Assembly: GCA_012845835.1 (NCBI GenBank)
Contig: JABAKD010000014.1
Span: 7,961,074-8,025,073, forward strand
Origin: Undaria pinnatifida
Taxonomy: Eukaryota; Sar; Phaeophyceae; Laminariales; Alariaceae
Reading direction: 5' to 3'
Length of the DNA stretch: 64,000 nt
A program made the position numbers and the translations under genes. The notes beneath the pieces were generated by a model. It had not been told where the DNA came from and made no database searches. It worked only from the letters and a program-made list of their open reading frames with translations. Below are positions 12,801-22,655 of this stretch, in pieces (position 1 is the first letter of the stretch; each line of letters opens with the position of its first letter).

Positions 12801-15800
12801 ATGTGGCGCCGGCATTTTCTCCCCGCCTTACAAAACGACGCGGGCTACGAGAGAGGTGACACCTTTCGGTTGCGCTTTTCGACCAAACCATTTCTGAGAA
12901 AGGGGGCTCCCGAAGTGATAGTGAACTGAGGAACTATAAATAGTCGATACCGTTCGAGTTCCGTTTGGGCGTTACGACATTAATTCGGTACCTGGTACAT
13001 CTCCACGTAAGGCTATGAAGTTTTCACACCCTGTACAAATATCCATAACAAATACAAATAATAGTTGCGTGTATTTGTCCCAGGGCAGTATTTGCCTCCA
13101 GACAAACATTTGCGCAGCTTCTGAAGCGAGTATTTGCCTGCCAGACAAATATTTGCACAGGTTCTCAAGAGAGTATTTGCCTGCAGACAAATATTTGCGC
13201 AGCTTCTCAAAAAAGTATTTGCTTCCAGACAAATATTTGCGCAGGTTTTCCAGGGCAGTATTTGCCTGCCAGACAAATATTTGCACAGGTTCTCAAAAAA
13301 GTATTTGCCTGCAGACAAATATTTGCGCAGCTTCTCAAGAAAGTATTGCTTCCAGACAAATATATGCGCAGCTTCTCAAGAAAGTATTTGTCTGCAGGCA
13401 AATATTTGTGCAGGTTCTCAATAAACTATTTGCCTGCAAACAATGTATTGGGGATGCGGAGATATTGACCTCTTCGGCGTAAGTACGTACATTATATGGG
13501 GTACATACGTAATGCATAAATATGGCCGTTGAGCCCGGTGTATTTGCAGCCGCGAAAAGGCCGTTGACTCATAGGTGGTCGATAGAATTTCATTTTTTCT
13601 CGGTTTGGCTGATCCTGTGTTTTCCCACTCCGATATTTCAGATGCACGCTTCAGGGATTTGCTTTTGTATTTACGACACCAATCTCCCATCGCATGACAT
13701 ATGATACGGCTAATCTCTCCCTCCGACCTCCCTGCAGTAACAGCTGTTTTTTCAGAATAGTTGTCAGGACGAATACAATACTATTTGCGCAGGTTCTCCA
13801 GGGCAGTATTTGCCTGCCAGACAAATATTTGCGCAGGTTCTCAAGAGAGTACTTGCCTGCAGACAAATATTTGCGCAGCTTCTGAAGCGAGTATTTGCCT
13901 GCAGACAAATATTTGCGCAGGTTCTCAAAAAAGTATTTGCCTGCAGACAAATATTTGCGCAGCTTCTCAAAAAAGTATTTGCTTCCAGACAAATATTTGC
14001 GCAGGTTTTCCAGAGAGTATTTGCCTGCCAGACAAATATTTGCACAGGTTCTCAAAAAAGTATTTGCCTGCAGACAAATATTTGCGCAGCTTCTCAAGAA
14101 AGTATTTGCTTCCAGACAAATATTTGCGCAGCTTCTCAAGAAAGTATTTGCTTCCAGACAAATATTTGCGCAGGTTTTCCAGAAAGTATTTGCCTGCCAG
14201 ACAAATAGCAAATAATGTATTTGTACAGGGCGTGGAAGTTTTCTTCATCGGGTTTTCTCGTACATTTTGTATCAAGTAAAATATCTCGGTGCAAAAAAAA
14301 AAGGAACGCCTTTCGAGTGAGGAAATCATAGATTTGACGGCAAACCAAATAACGGTCTCCGTAGATGTACAGGCTAGTTCACGCAAAAAAAAAAAAAATG
14401 CATTTCCCGGCGAATGTCCACACCTTCCCCGGCGAATGTCCACAGCTTCCCCGGCAAATGTTCACACCTTCTCCGGCGAATGTCCACACCGTTTTTTCGA
14501 TTCAGACTGCCAAATTTTGCGCACGTCTTCTATGTGCTCTTGCGAAGACCTCACCCGTTGCGGGGGGGGGGGGGGGGGTTCTGTCTGATTTTTCGTCAGT
14601 CAAGATTTTTTGGCAAATGTGGCCCACCTTAGACCAAACTTCTTCGGCGAAAAAGAAAAAAATACTCGGAGGTCAGGCCTCGGGATGGGCATGTAGAACA
14701 CGTGTGCAAACGTTCAGGGCATTATCTCTCAAAAACGGCGTGGGCATCTGGAAATTTGTGCGTAAAAATGAGTAAGATACGTTATTTTGCTTCAAATGAC
14801 ATTGTCTTAGTGTAGGATCCAATATTTTCGCTAGATTCTGCCTAATGTTGAACACAGACAGGTCGGATTTTCGATTTTTTGCGGAAAAAATTCTACAGAC
14901 ATGCCTTGGAGTACCTTCAACCGGGTCGTGCAAAATGCGGCGCATTTTTTTTCTCGCCTCCGCTTGGAAAAAGCCTGAATATCATTGAAGAAGATGAAGG
15001 CCTGGCATTAGTCGATACGAGTTTCGCTCCTAGAGACCGCCCGAGGCCGTGAAAAAAAACTGGCATGTCACCCTCGGTTAGCAAGACCGAGTCGAGCACA
15101 AGCGAGTCGAGGTTCTTGCTGGGTGCGTCAGCAGATCGAGGTAGTCACTGGGTTGGCCAACCCAGCCACAAGTCTGTGCCTCTACCTTCTTCCTCTTCCC
15201 CTCTCCTCTTTTTCTCAAAACGATAATAACAACGCAATTCGGATGACATTCAATAAACCTAACGTTTTTAATATAGATATATGGCACCGATGCATGCGGC
15301 AACAGGGGTGCATAAATTCGTTTGAGGAGCTAAAAAAAAAAACTGATGATTTCGAGGACCATTGTACACGCTTACTATCCCTGCGAACAGTTCCAATGGC
15401 CTAGCTATTCGAATCCGTTTTCGTTTTTTTATGGAAATCCCACACGGATATCGGATAGTGACTCGTGCTACGTTAGAGCTGCACCACTTTTTTTTTAGAT
15501 TCCTCCATTTGGCAGCTTAAGTCCTCACCCAAAAAAACGATTCGGAGTCAAATAAAACTGCTACAACCGGATGAAAAATTCCCCATGGCCAAGGCACACT
15601 GACGAGAAACATGCAAAAAAAAATGGCCTATTATTTATTTTTTTCCGACGATTTCGGGTTAAGGAGCCCCTCCATTCAGCAACCATTTTCGCCAAAAAAA
15701 AGGTATGCCTCTATCGTAGCATGTATCTAGTGCCCTCCCCGCACTTGAGGCACCGGCAGTCCGAACTATGACGGCGTGCAACGATGGAAGTAGCGTTTTT

Positions 15801-18800
15801 CGCACGAACCAACAATTTCTGAGCGAGGAAACTTCCTTAACCCAAAATCGTCGGAATTCCATTCTTGTTTTGGCATATGATTTTGGCGTATAACTACAAA
15901 ATGGGAGTTGTGGTTCATCGGATTTGGCACTTTCGCTTTTTTTTTCGCTCAAAATCACTCTTTGCCTCGGAAGACAAAAAAAAATGGGTGCGCCTGCCTC
16001 TACCGTACCCCAAGTATTATCGTCTACCAGGTACCTGCTAGCACGCATCTACACTGGTGTGCCCCACTGTGAGGCCACCCCGTGGCAAGCCGGTTTAGGT
16101 GGTTCTGTTTCTGCTATGGTCTTGTCTCTACCACGGTCTTGCCTCTACTATGGGCCTGTCTCTGCTGTGGTCCTGGCTCTACTATGGTCCTGTCTCTACT
16201 ATGGTCCTGTATCTACAATGGTCCTGTATCTACTATGGTCTTGTCTCTACCATGGTCTTGTTTCTGCTATGGTCCTGTCTCTACTATGGTCTTGTCTCTA
16301 CTATGGTCCTGTCTCTAATATGGTCCTGTCTCTACTATGGTCTTGTCTCTTCTATGGTCCTGTCTCTACTATGGTCTTGTCTCTACTATGGCCTTGTTTC
16401 TGCTATGGTCTTGTTTCTGCTATGGTCTTGTCTCTACTATGGTCCTGTCTCCACTATCGTCTTGTCTCTACGATGGTCTTGTCTCCACTATAGTCTTGTC
16501 TCTTCTATGGTCTTGTCTCCACTATGGTATGGTCTTTATATTGTATACCAAGGCTACAAACAGTACGGGCGTCACTTTGGGGGAAAAAACTTTGCAGACA
16601 CTCGGAGTCACTCGCGCGAGTTACCCGTCGGCGAGTGATCCCCCGGGCGAATGCCCCCCCGGTTCCTTTGCGACCTTAAGCTTTCGTTGTTGGTTACATT
16701 ATTACATTACGATACATGCATCCGCAATGGGATGGTAAGCTACTAATACGCTGCGCCAACAACAAATCGTCTAAAGTCGGCTTGTCAGTTATGTGTTTGA
16801 AATAGTCACTCCTGCGACACTCCTGCGACACTCCTGCGACATTCCTGCGACTGCTGGAAACCCGAGCGTAAAAATAGGGGTACTGTATATCATAACACCA
16901 TCATAACATCATCGTAACATCATCGTAACATCATCATAACGTCATCATAACATTATCGTATCATCAACATAACATGATCGTAACATCATCGTAACATCAT
17001 CATAACATCATCATAACATCCTCATATAACATCACCATAACATCATCATAACATCCTCATAGCATCACCATAACATCATTATAACATAATCGTAACATCA
17101 CCATAACATCATCATAACATCCTCATAACATCACCATAACATCATCATAACATCCTCATGACATCACCATAACATCATCATAACATCATCAAAACATCAA
17201 CATCATGACATCCCCCTTGCTAACACCGTACCCTTGGCCTGAACAGCTGCGAAAGCGATCCCATACCAATCCCACCTACAAGAAGTTTTCTTGCCGTGAC
17301 ACACAGATTTTTCCTGGTCTTACTATCTCCCGAAAAATCCTAAACAGGATGATGGTCTTAAAGTCGGCACACCATACACGCTGCGATCGAGGTGCACCAG
17401 TTTTTTTCCACGACACTTCGCTTAAAGAGCTCTATATCTCAAGTCCAATACAGTAACTGATTTTTGAGTAAACCGAAAGCGCAGCTCGATGAACATTACC
17501 ATGGCCTAGGTATGAAAACATAAGAGACGGCAAAACAAGAACGACATCCTGACGATTTTGGGTGAAGGACCCCCGTCATTCAGAAGTGATTTTCGCCAAA
17601 AAAATGTATACCTCTACCGTAGCACGCGTCACACCCCTCTAACCCCATCGTGGTTCGCGTTAAAAGAAAAAGAAAGCCTCACCTCCAGGTTGGCGGGGTC
17701 CACCCCGGTGGCCTCCCCTCCTCCTTTTTCCCGTAGTAAAGGAAGCGGTTGCTGGACGACACATCGATGCTGTTCAGAACCGACGAAAGGGAGGCAGCCG
17801 AGGGAGACAACGATCACCTTGGGAAGGTTTCCGTTCTCTCTACGTAGCGCTTCGTTGGGGGTACCGGGCGTGCGGTTGGCATTGCTTGGCGAGATTCAAG
17901 GTTCGTACAAAAAAACATATTTCTGAGGAAATCGAGAATCGGATTGATTTACCACAGCCCTTGCATATAATAGATATGACTGGATTGGCCATGACAAACG
18001 AGGTCGGGAACCTTATTTCGGTCAGAAACTCAACTGCGGCGCGCGCACTGCACTTTGAGTCGTGAAACAAAGAAGGCGACGGGAAAACAGCATTAGCCAA
18101 GATACCATTGATCCTCGCCGTGCGTAGAGCGATAGCCTCAATCGGAAGCGTAAAACCGCACAACGCCCGTGATTTCTTCCTTAACTGTTGTGAAGTCAGC
18201 CTCAAGATGCCATAGATGCACGCAGTCACAGGTACACGCAACACCCACTAAGGAGAGGCTGATGGTGAAACGAAAATCCTGATACAACAGTGTGGCGTCC
18301 GATTGTAGTCTATAACAACAAATCATGGACATAATTACCATCGATATTTTCGACTCACCACGCCTTGCGACGCCTGTACTAATATCCCTATTACCGTGAC
18401 GCCCATACTAAAGCCGATATGATACCCAATGTAACGTAAGAGTGATAACACTCTTCTGTACCGAAGGGCTCTCAGATCGGTTACCCCACTGCAAACGAAT
18501 GCGAAGAGGACACCCACCCGGTACAAAAACGCCTCCGTAGACCATACAAAAGATCATCATGCCTGCATGAAGACGGGCACTACGGTAGCTAGGCGCACTG
18601 GCCCTTCCTTGCCTTCTGAGGGTGGTGGGTGCACTGGTTCTTTTTTGCCTCGCGAGGGTGGTTGCCTACGCTCTATACTTGGCCAAAAGCTGATTTTGAG
18701 CAAAAACCTGAAAATGCAGCCCGCTGAACACGGCCATGGTCTAGGTATACAAAACAAAAATCGTGGTGCAAAAAACGAGAATGACACTCCGACGACTTTG

Positions 18801-20406
18801 GGTTATAACGTCTTTACGGCTGAAACCCTTCTTGAGGGACAGACCTACTTGGAAATAGTATAGGGAAGGGTTTTGGGGCCCTACAAGGGTTAAGGAGCCC
18901 CGTCATTCAGAAAAAAAGCACTTTCGCCAAAAAATGGTATACCTCAGTGCCTCGATCGTAGTACGGGTCTGAAGTCCGAACGAACAAAACCAATCACGCA
19001 TGCTCACGGCAGGAGTTGTACGTTTACCCTTTTTTTTGGGTGGGGGGCCTCCACCCGAGGAGATAGATATAGACCTCACCAAAACACTGATTGGGAGATA
19101 AAAAAAAGGTGAAGGCGTGTATACACCAGTGAACAACCCCCATGGCCCTAGAGGATACTGTCGAAAAGCACAAATGGCATTCCAACAATTCGGTAGTTTC
19201 TCGGCTGAGGAGTCCCCCCCCCCAGGGCCAAATATCTTAGCCAAGTGCTAACTCTATCGTAGGACGCATCCAGTCAGACGCCTAGCTGGCCGACAGAACG
19301 ACAAAGCCTCCCCAGGCCCCGGTACCATACCTACTTGGTAAGCACAAACAATACCCAAAAGACAGAAGTAGTTGGCCGGAAAAGTATTCCGAAACCCTGA
19401 AACCATACGTAAATTAGCCTTCCGAAAAAGCTGGAACCATACCTAAAATAGCTGCCCCCCAAGGCGTCGGAGAGCTTCACCGGGTCGCTCCACTCCGCGA
19501 CGGCCTCGTCCAAAGCGGGCACGTTGTAGACGATGTAGGGCACCTGTGATGTATGGCGGTGCACCGAAATAAGAAAAAAAACGCCGCCGGTATTGACTTG
19601 CCGTTGATGACTTTTCTATTGCACGGCACGAAAATAAAAAAACGCCTCCGGTACTAAAGCACGCCTCCGTCACTGATTCCGTTGGCAGATGTACTGCAGG
19701 GTACGAAATAAAAAAAAACGCCTCAGGTACTGATTGCCGTATCATTCCTCCTGTTTAGCAACCATTTCCAGTGTACTCTTCCCCCTTGGGATGCGAGAGG
19801 CTGTGGTCATACGACTACGGCCATGCACTAAATGAGTACCCCTCCCGTTCCCCTACCACCTCCCCTCCCGCTGCGGTGAGCCTTCCTGCTATTGGCACGG
19901 GAATTCAGCAACGATAGTCGCCGCCTCCACTCACTTCCTCTAAGCCGTACGCCTGAGCTTTGTGCAACTCCGTCTGGTAGTCGAACCTATGCATCGCGTC
20001 GGAAAACGGCAACGGGTGGGGTGGCGTGGGCAGGGAGGGGGGGGGCGCGTTTTAGTACAGGACGACTCGCGAAGGATAGATACACACAAGATGTTTTGTC
20101 GGATGTCGATATCCTTGGAACCGCTGCCGCCCGTATACCCTCGAATCCACTGTTTACACCCGTCCAAGACGTGTATCGCGAGCACCCCAGAGAAAAAACG
20201 CTTTCGCAGTCGCGAAGGGGTGCGTACAGCAATACCGGCACCTATTACTCCGAGAGAGACTAGGGCTTAAAATCGGTACGAAACATGAAAAATAATATGG
20301 TTTGCGTTGTTTTTTTACATTGCGGGCGATCGGCTGAAAAAAAAACAGTTGGTTGACGTTACGTCGGCAGCTGTCGTTCAGTCCCATACTACTACTACTA
20401 CTACTA

Positions 20407-20437
<31 letters not shown>

Positions 20438-20438
20438 A

Positions 20439-20475
<37 letters not shown>

Positions 20476-21222
20476 ATACTACTACTACTACAGTTTTTTT
20501 CTTTAAATCGTCATTTTTTACTTTCAAGCAAACTCATGATCGGTTATACCCTCAGCGACATTTTGGACAAGCCGTGGTCACAGGTGTCTTCCCCCTCCCC
20601 CCCCGGTACGTGCCTTCATTTCCATCGCGCATATTATAGGCTTCAGCATTCCTGCTGTTTAATAGCCATTTGCGCTCATCTATTCCAGTTGAGCTTGCAC
20701 ACTCACGCTCTCGCGCTTTCCGCTAGCCATTTTTCACGAACGGAAAAATTCCAACGGAAAGGAGCATGCAGTCGGGAGGATTTGAACCAAACGGCGCTGG
20801 CTGTGGTACAGACGGCACTCACGTACAAACCCATCGAGACGCCTATGCAGGGCTAGGTTGATTCTAAACAAGAAAATATGTCCTCGTTATATTAATTCCG
20901 CAAAAAAAAAAAAAAAGTTCTCACGCAGGGTTAGGTTTCGGACCCTCGACGGATCCTCTTGTCACGTTTCTTTAAAAAAACAAAGCAAACAACTTTTCCT
21001 CACGTTTCTTTCGTCAAAAAAAACAAAAACAAAGAGAAAATAAAAATCCCTCGCCTACCTGCATACCCCCAGAAAATGCTTCGCGGGAATGCCCGAAGCG
21101 TTTCCCGGATTCCAATTTCTGAGAAGGTCAAGCAGCGGCCACTCTAGCGGGTAACCGGGGGGCGGCTGGTCTGGGCATGGGAACCTCTCGGCCGGCTCGC
21201 TGTACACCTCTGAAGACATCCA
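6748..21222 (-). CDS. JmjC/cupin-8-like protein, partial (C-terminus not found)
   Basis: Spread over 14.5 kb. Exons: 21222-21059, possible micro-exon 20149-20122, 19543-19443, 17769-17683, 10391-10043, 9091-8985, 7564-7424 and 6877-6748. The order of motifs matches a stramenopile protein family I recall (unverified): a WPLLDLLRNWNP segment, VPYIVYNVPALDEAV, SSSNRFLYYGKKEEGRPPGW, HYYFKLSS, GIHCRLGMNG and SDGHYDGSRNMVALLAGK. The HYD is an HxD metal pair, and the Asn and Gly-Lys spacing after it is that of JmjC/cupin-8 Fe(II)/2-oxoglutarate oxygenases. The exon bearing the third metal His should follow 6748 and was not seen; it may lie left of the window. Phases agree except between 17683 and 10391 and between 8985 and 7564, where a small exon may be missing. 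Confidence 0.62.
6940..7145 (+). mobile_element. 5'-truncated SINE copy
   Basis: Related to the SINE at 60620-60962 but in the opposite orientation: GACACCTATGACGATGGCTTGTCC core, followed on the plus strand by an A-rich tail (CAAAAAAAAAGCGACC). The tRNA-like head is missing. It lies in the intron between the last two JmjC-like exons. Confidence 0.6.
7424..7564 (-). CDS. JmjC-like gene exon: INIFLRDAS...GIHCRLGMNG
   Basis: The exon is 141 nt, phase 0 to 0, acceptor GCTTACAG and donor GGG|GTGAGA. An acidic lead (KEEEEGAVPEG...DDDEEDAEG) is followed by INIFLRDASLTKGIHCRLGM. It continues in phase into the HxD exon, giving GMNG-VMSDGHYD, where the recalled family has GMRG-VIAEAHYD. Confidence 0.66.
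7678..7835 (-). mobile_element. Truncated SINE copy
   Basis: Shares TCTGGACAAGCCG..xACAGGTGTCTTTCCTTCCCC and ATCGCGCATGGGGTTTCAGCATTCC with the 20.5 and 60.6 kb copies. The T-rich plus-strand start corresponds to the minus-strand A-tail. The tRNA-like end is absent. Confidence 0.6.
8985..9091 (-). CDS. JmjC-like gene exon: Ser/Asp-rich insert
   Basis: The exon is 107 nt, acceptor TTCCGCAG and donor AGAC|GTAAGC. Phase-joined to the previous exon it reads TSFDSSEYADDLSEFFSFGD, then FAIGTGDYDAAVATR. It is an acidic insert between conserved blocks and ends in phase 1, which the next exon does not accept. Either a small exon is missing or a different donor is used. Confidence 0.5.
9933..9952. repeat. 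G20 homopolymer
   Basis: Uninterrupted run of 20 G in an intron of the JmjC-like gene, just downstream of the 10043 exon. Confidence 0.95.
10043..10391 (-). CDS. JmjC-like gene exon: HYYFKLSS block with acidic/Gln-rich insert
   Basis: The exon is 349 nt, acceptor TTTGACAG and donor CCCGT|GTGAGT. The first half is low complexity (SSGDESQAQGQQGEQEQ), and the second half reads DADEWADRSVENTHYYFKLS followed by KPNSFVDRSLPFF. It ends in phase 2 and joins in frame to the exon at 9091. The entry phase does not match the exon at 17683, so a small exon may lie in the 7.3 kb between them. Confidence 0.62.
11035..11350. repeat. Tandem ~115-bp units with internal inverted repeats
   Basis: Three diverged units: (TT)CGTGGGTT(A/G)G..TTGGCCT.GGGGTT then GTCCAACCCACGAAAAAAATCGGCGAAAA. 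CGTGGGTT and AACCCACG within each unit can pair around a roughly 30-nt loop. Confidence 0.7.
12486..12692. repeat. 33-bp minisatellite (ACCACCCTCAGAAGGC...)
   Basis: Six units of ACCACCCTCAGAAGGCAAAAA-AAGAGCCAGTGC with A-run length changes (31-35 bp). It produces overlapping Lys/Pro-rich pseudo-frames. Two units in reverse orientation lie at 18594-18665. Confidence 0.93.
13079..13440. repeat. 42-43 bp minisatellite, array 1
   Basis: About nine units of GTATTTGCCTGCAGACAAATATTTGCGCAGxTTCTCAAxAxA. The TATTTGCCTGCAGACAAATA core is nearly palindromic. 42 bp is 14 codons, so all frames on both strands stay open (KYLPADKYLRSFSR-type peptides). These are not genes. Confidence 0.95.
13785..14207. 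repeat. 42-43 bp minisatellite, array 2
   Basis: About ten more units of the same repeat in the same orientation, separated from array 1 by 340 bp of unique sequence. Variants (CCAGAC against GCAGAC; GCTTC against GGTTC or GGTTT) are interleaved in both arrays. Confidence 0.95.
14400..14492. repeat. 24-bp repeat CCCCGGCGAATGTCCACACCTT
   Basis: Four units: CGGCGAATGTCCACACCTTCCC with minor changes. Followed at 14562-14578 by a G17 run. Confidence 0.88.
16118..16540. repeat. 17-bp minisatellite TCTCTACTATGGTCCTG
   Basis: About 25 units with C/T and codon-like variation. Because 17 is not divisible by 3, every frame reads the same SLLWSCLYYGPVSTMVL-type peptide, which explains the long open frames here. 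Confidence 0.95.
16885..17205. repeat. (CATCATAA)-type AT-rich microsatellite
   Basis: Roughly thirty imperfect units of ATAACATC(A/C)TC(A/G), about 10-12 bp, with CCTCAT and CACCAT higher-order variants. Confidence 0.9.
17683..17769 (-). CDS. JmjC-like gene exon: SSSNRFLYY block
   Basis: The exon is 87 nt, acceptor TGAACAG and donor GAG|GTGAGG. With the two bases carried from the previous exon it reads SIDVSSSNRFLYYGKKEEGR then PPGWTPPTW. The pattern (S-x-x-N-x-F followed by a G-W-x-P-P turn) fits the family. Confidence 0.66.
18594..18665. repeat. Two inverted units of the 33-bp minisatellite
   Basis: GCACTGGCCCTTCCTTGCCTTCTGAGGGTGGT followed by a second GCACTGGTTCTTTTTTGCCT..GAGGGTGGT, which is the reverse complement of the 12.5 kb unit, 6 kb away in the same intron. 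Confidence 0.8.
19443..19543 (-). CDS. JmjC-like gene exon: VPYIVYNVP block
   Basis: The exon is 101 nt, phase 0 to 2, acceptor CATCACAG and donor TTTAG|GTATGG. It encodes VPYIVYNVPALDEAVAEW and then SDPVKLSDALGGSYF. Its final split codon is completed in phase by the exon at 17769. Confidence 0.68.
20122..20149 (-). CDS. Possible 28-nt micro-exon of the JmjC-like gene
   Basis: Acceptor TAAACAG and a weak donor GCG|GTTCCA enclose bases that complete the split codon of the upstream exon and read GFEGIRAAA. This joins in phase to VPYIVYN, giving a sequence resembling the (A/E)-V-P-Y boundary of the family. It is supported by phase only. Confidence 0.3.
20381..20491. repeat. (CTA)n trinucleotide microsatellite
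   Basis: About 36 CTA/ACT units with three interruptions, next to the A-tail end of the 20.5 kb SINE copy. Confidence 0.95.
20495..20856 (-). mobile_element. tRNA-derived SINE, full-length-like copy
   Basis: On the minus strand it begins with a tRNA-like head. The B box GGTTCAAATCC is at 20788-20778, a perfect pol III match. The body follows, and it ends in an A-rich tail (plus-strand TTTTTTTCTTTAAATCGTCATTTTTT). Shares the GGACAAGCCGTGGTCACAGGTGTCTTCC core with the other copies. Confidence 0.7.
21059..21222 (-). CDS. JmjC-like gene exon: WNP segment
   Basis: The exon is 164 nt, acceptor GCTTGCAG and donor CAG|GTAGGC, ending in phase 2. It encodes WMSSEVYSEPAERFPCPD and PPPGYPLEWPLLDLLRNWNP, ending HFLGVC. 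The YPxxWPLLDxxxxWNP string followed by a PxKH motif fits the N-terminal block of the recalled family. Codon-like sequence is absent on either side. Confidence 0.6.
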
Positions 21223-22295
21223 CTGCAAGCAGCAAACGTACCGGGCGGGAGGGTGGATGGGCAGAGGCCGTGGAGGGGGGGGGGTTACCATAGACTCATG
21301 CTACTGCGGAGGAAGCCCCAAAAATTGGTGAGGCTATTCACTCGAAGAGCCCAATGCCTCGCGCAACACACTGACTTCGAGTCATCCCACGGTAGAGGTT
21401 GCAACTTTTGGACTAAGCGGTTGGGCTCTCCAAGCGTGGAACTATCGGGTAGCACGACAACGCTACGAGCATACTCCGAAGTATTTGTTTTCAGGACTAG
21501 CGCGCAGACAGAGTTGGGTCCGGTCGCGCGAACGAACGTCTTCGAAGCAAGCCATGCTTCGGGTGAGGAAAATTGGCCGCTCCTCCTGTCACGAGCTCCG
21601 AGATTTCTCCGGCGCCCCCGGCGGCGTGGAAATACTCTTGAGAAAAAAATGAACGATTTCCCCGACGAAGGGCCCCATCGCCTGGGCAGGCATAGAACAT
21701 TTTATAACACGAAGTGTCTTCCAACGATACCGGGGAGTTCCCAAGATGACGAGGCCCGTCAGCCATGAACAAGTTTGGCCCAAAAGTGGTTCCCCTACCC
21801 TAGCAAAGCGTCCGTAGGCCCAGAGCGCCCGACACTCTTCCGTTTCAGAACTGATACCACGAGGATCGAAACTGCAGTAACAGCGCCCCCCACAGATGGA
21901 TGGACTCTACGGTAGACGCCACTACCGCCCGGCTAGCGGCGTCTGTGTCGCGGGGCTGGACATATGGCGCAGACGAACATCACAACAGGTAACGTGAAGT
22001 CCAGGCGTGCCACGAATATCACAACAGGTAATGCGCAGTCCAGGCGTGCCATGAATACGCGCTCTTAATAGTTCGGAATATGGGACGGAGGGACGGGAGG
22101 GAGAGAAGGGGTGCTAAGAATTCCGGAGCGCGTAGCACCCCTTCTCCCGCTCCCGTCCCTCCGTCCCACATTCCGAACTTTTAATACACCCCTTCGTCCC
22201 CTCCGCCCCCCCCCTCCCCTTCAGCCCATAATCCGAACGTTTAAGAAACCCCTCCTCCCTCTCCCCCCCCCCCCTTTAGGCCCCATACTCCCTAC

Positions 22296-22655
22296 GCCGG
22301 AAAGTTGGGTTGCAACATTCCCGCTTCCGCCAGTTCTCACCAGGGGTGAGCCGCCGTCGACCAAGCGCCTCATTCCTCGTTCCCAACGTTGCTCTCCTGC
22401 GTCCTCCTCCGCGAAGGGCGCTGTCACCGGAAGTTCGTGAACGATTCCTTGTTCTGCTGCTGCCGCCTCTGCTGCCACCGTTTTCCTCGCTGTTGCTGCT
22501 GCTGTTGATGCTGCCGCTGTTGCTGGTTCCTTTTCTTGTCGCGCCATTTCGACGTCTTCTAGGCTGTCATTGTCCGTGCGTTCACTGATATCTTCGTCGC
22601 CCCTTGCTTTCCCCGAGCCCCACCACCACTGTGCGTCGAACGGGCCACCGAGCAC
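22296..22655 (-). CDS. Candidate exon between the unknown gene and the JmjC-like gene
   Basis: The exon is 360 nt (120 codons), phase 0 to 0, acceptor TTATCAG and donor GGC|GTAGGG. It reads VLGGPFDAQWWWGSGKARGD, an acidic stretch, an Ala/Thr tract and IVHELPVTAPFAEEDAGEQR. It has no ATG at its start, so it is internal. It is phase-compatible both with the JmjC-like exon at 21222 and with a possible donor at 24030 in the upstream gene. Its membership is unresolved. Confidence 0.45.

Larger units (their letters stand above)
15400..19260. repeat. Dispersed family GGGTTAAGGAGCCCC...ACCTCTACCGTAGCACG
   Basis: Copies near 15655, 17565, 18890 and 19200 (plus orientation) and 15835-16010 (reverse), with weaker ones near 21660-21810 and 24640-24710. 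Each has CGACGATTT.GGGT(T/G)AAGGAGCCC.TCATTCAG, then TTTTCGCCAAAAAAA..TATACCTC(T)ACCGTAGCACG. Spacing is irregular, so this is a dispersed element filling the JmjC-like gene's introns. No coding capacity seen. Confidence 0.65.

Noticed and set aside
12486..14207. Regular repeats as a CRISPR array
   Set aside because: The units are contiguous with no unique spacers, and the genome is eukaryotic.
13079..14443. Open frames of 93-186 codons on both strands
   Set aside because: They are translations of the 42-43 bp minisatellite; every frame stays open because of the unit length.
15924..16738. Plus-strand frames of 133-189 codons rich in Leu, Trp and Ser
   Set aside because: They arise from the 17-bp minisatellite, which reads the same in all three frames.
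20778..20788. tRNA B-box strings at 20.8, 29.3, 37.3, 59.6 and 60.9 kb as tRNA genes
   Set aside because: None has complete cloverleaf stems; three belong to SINE copies, the others are isolated matches.
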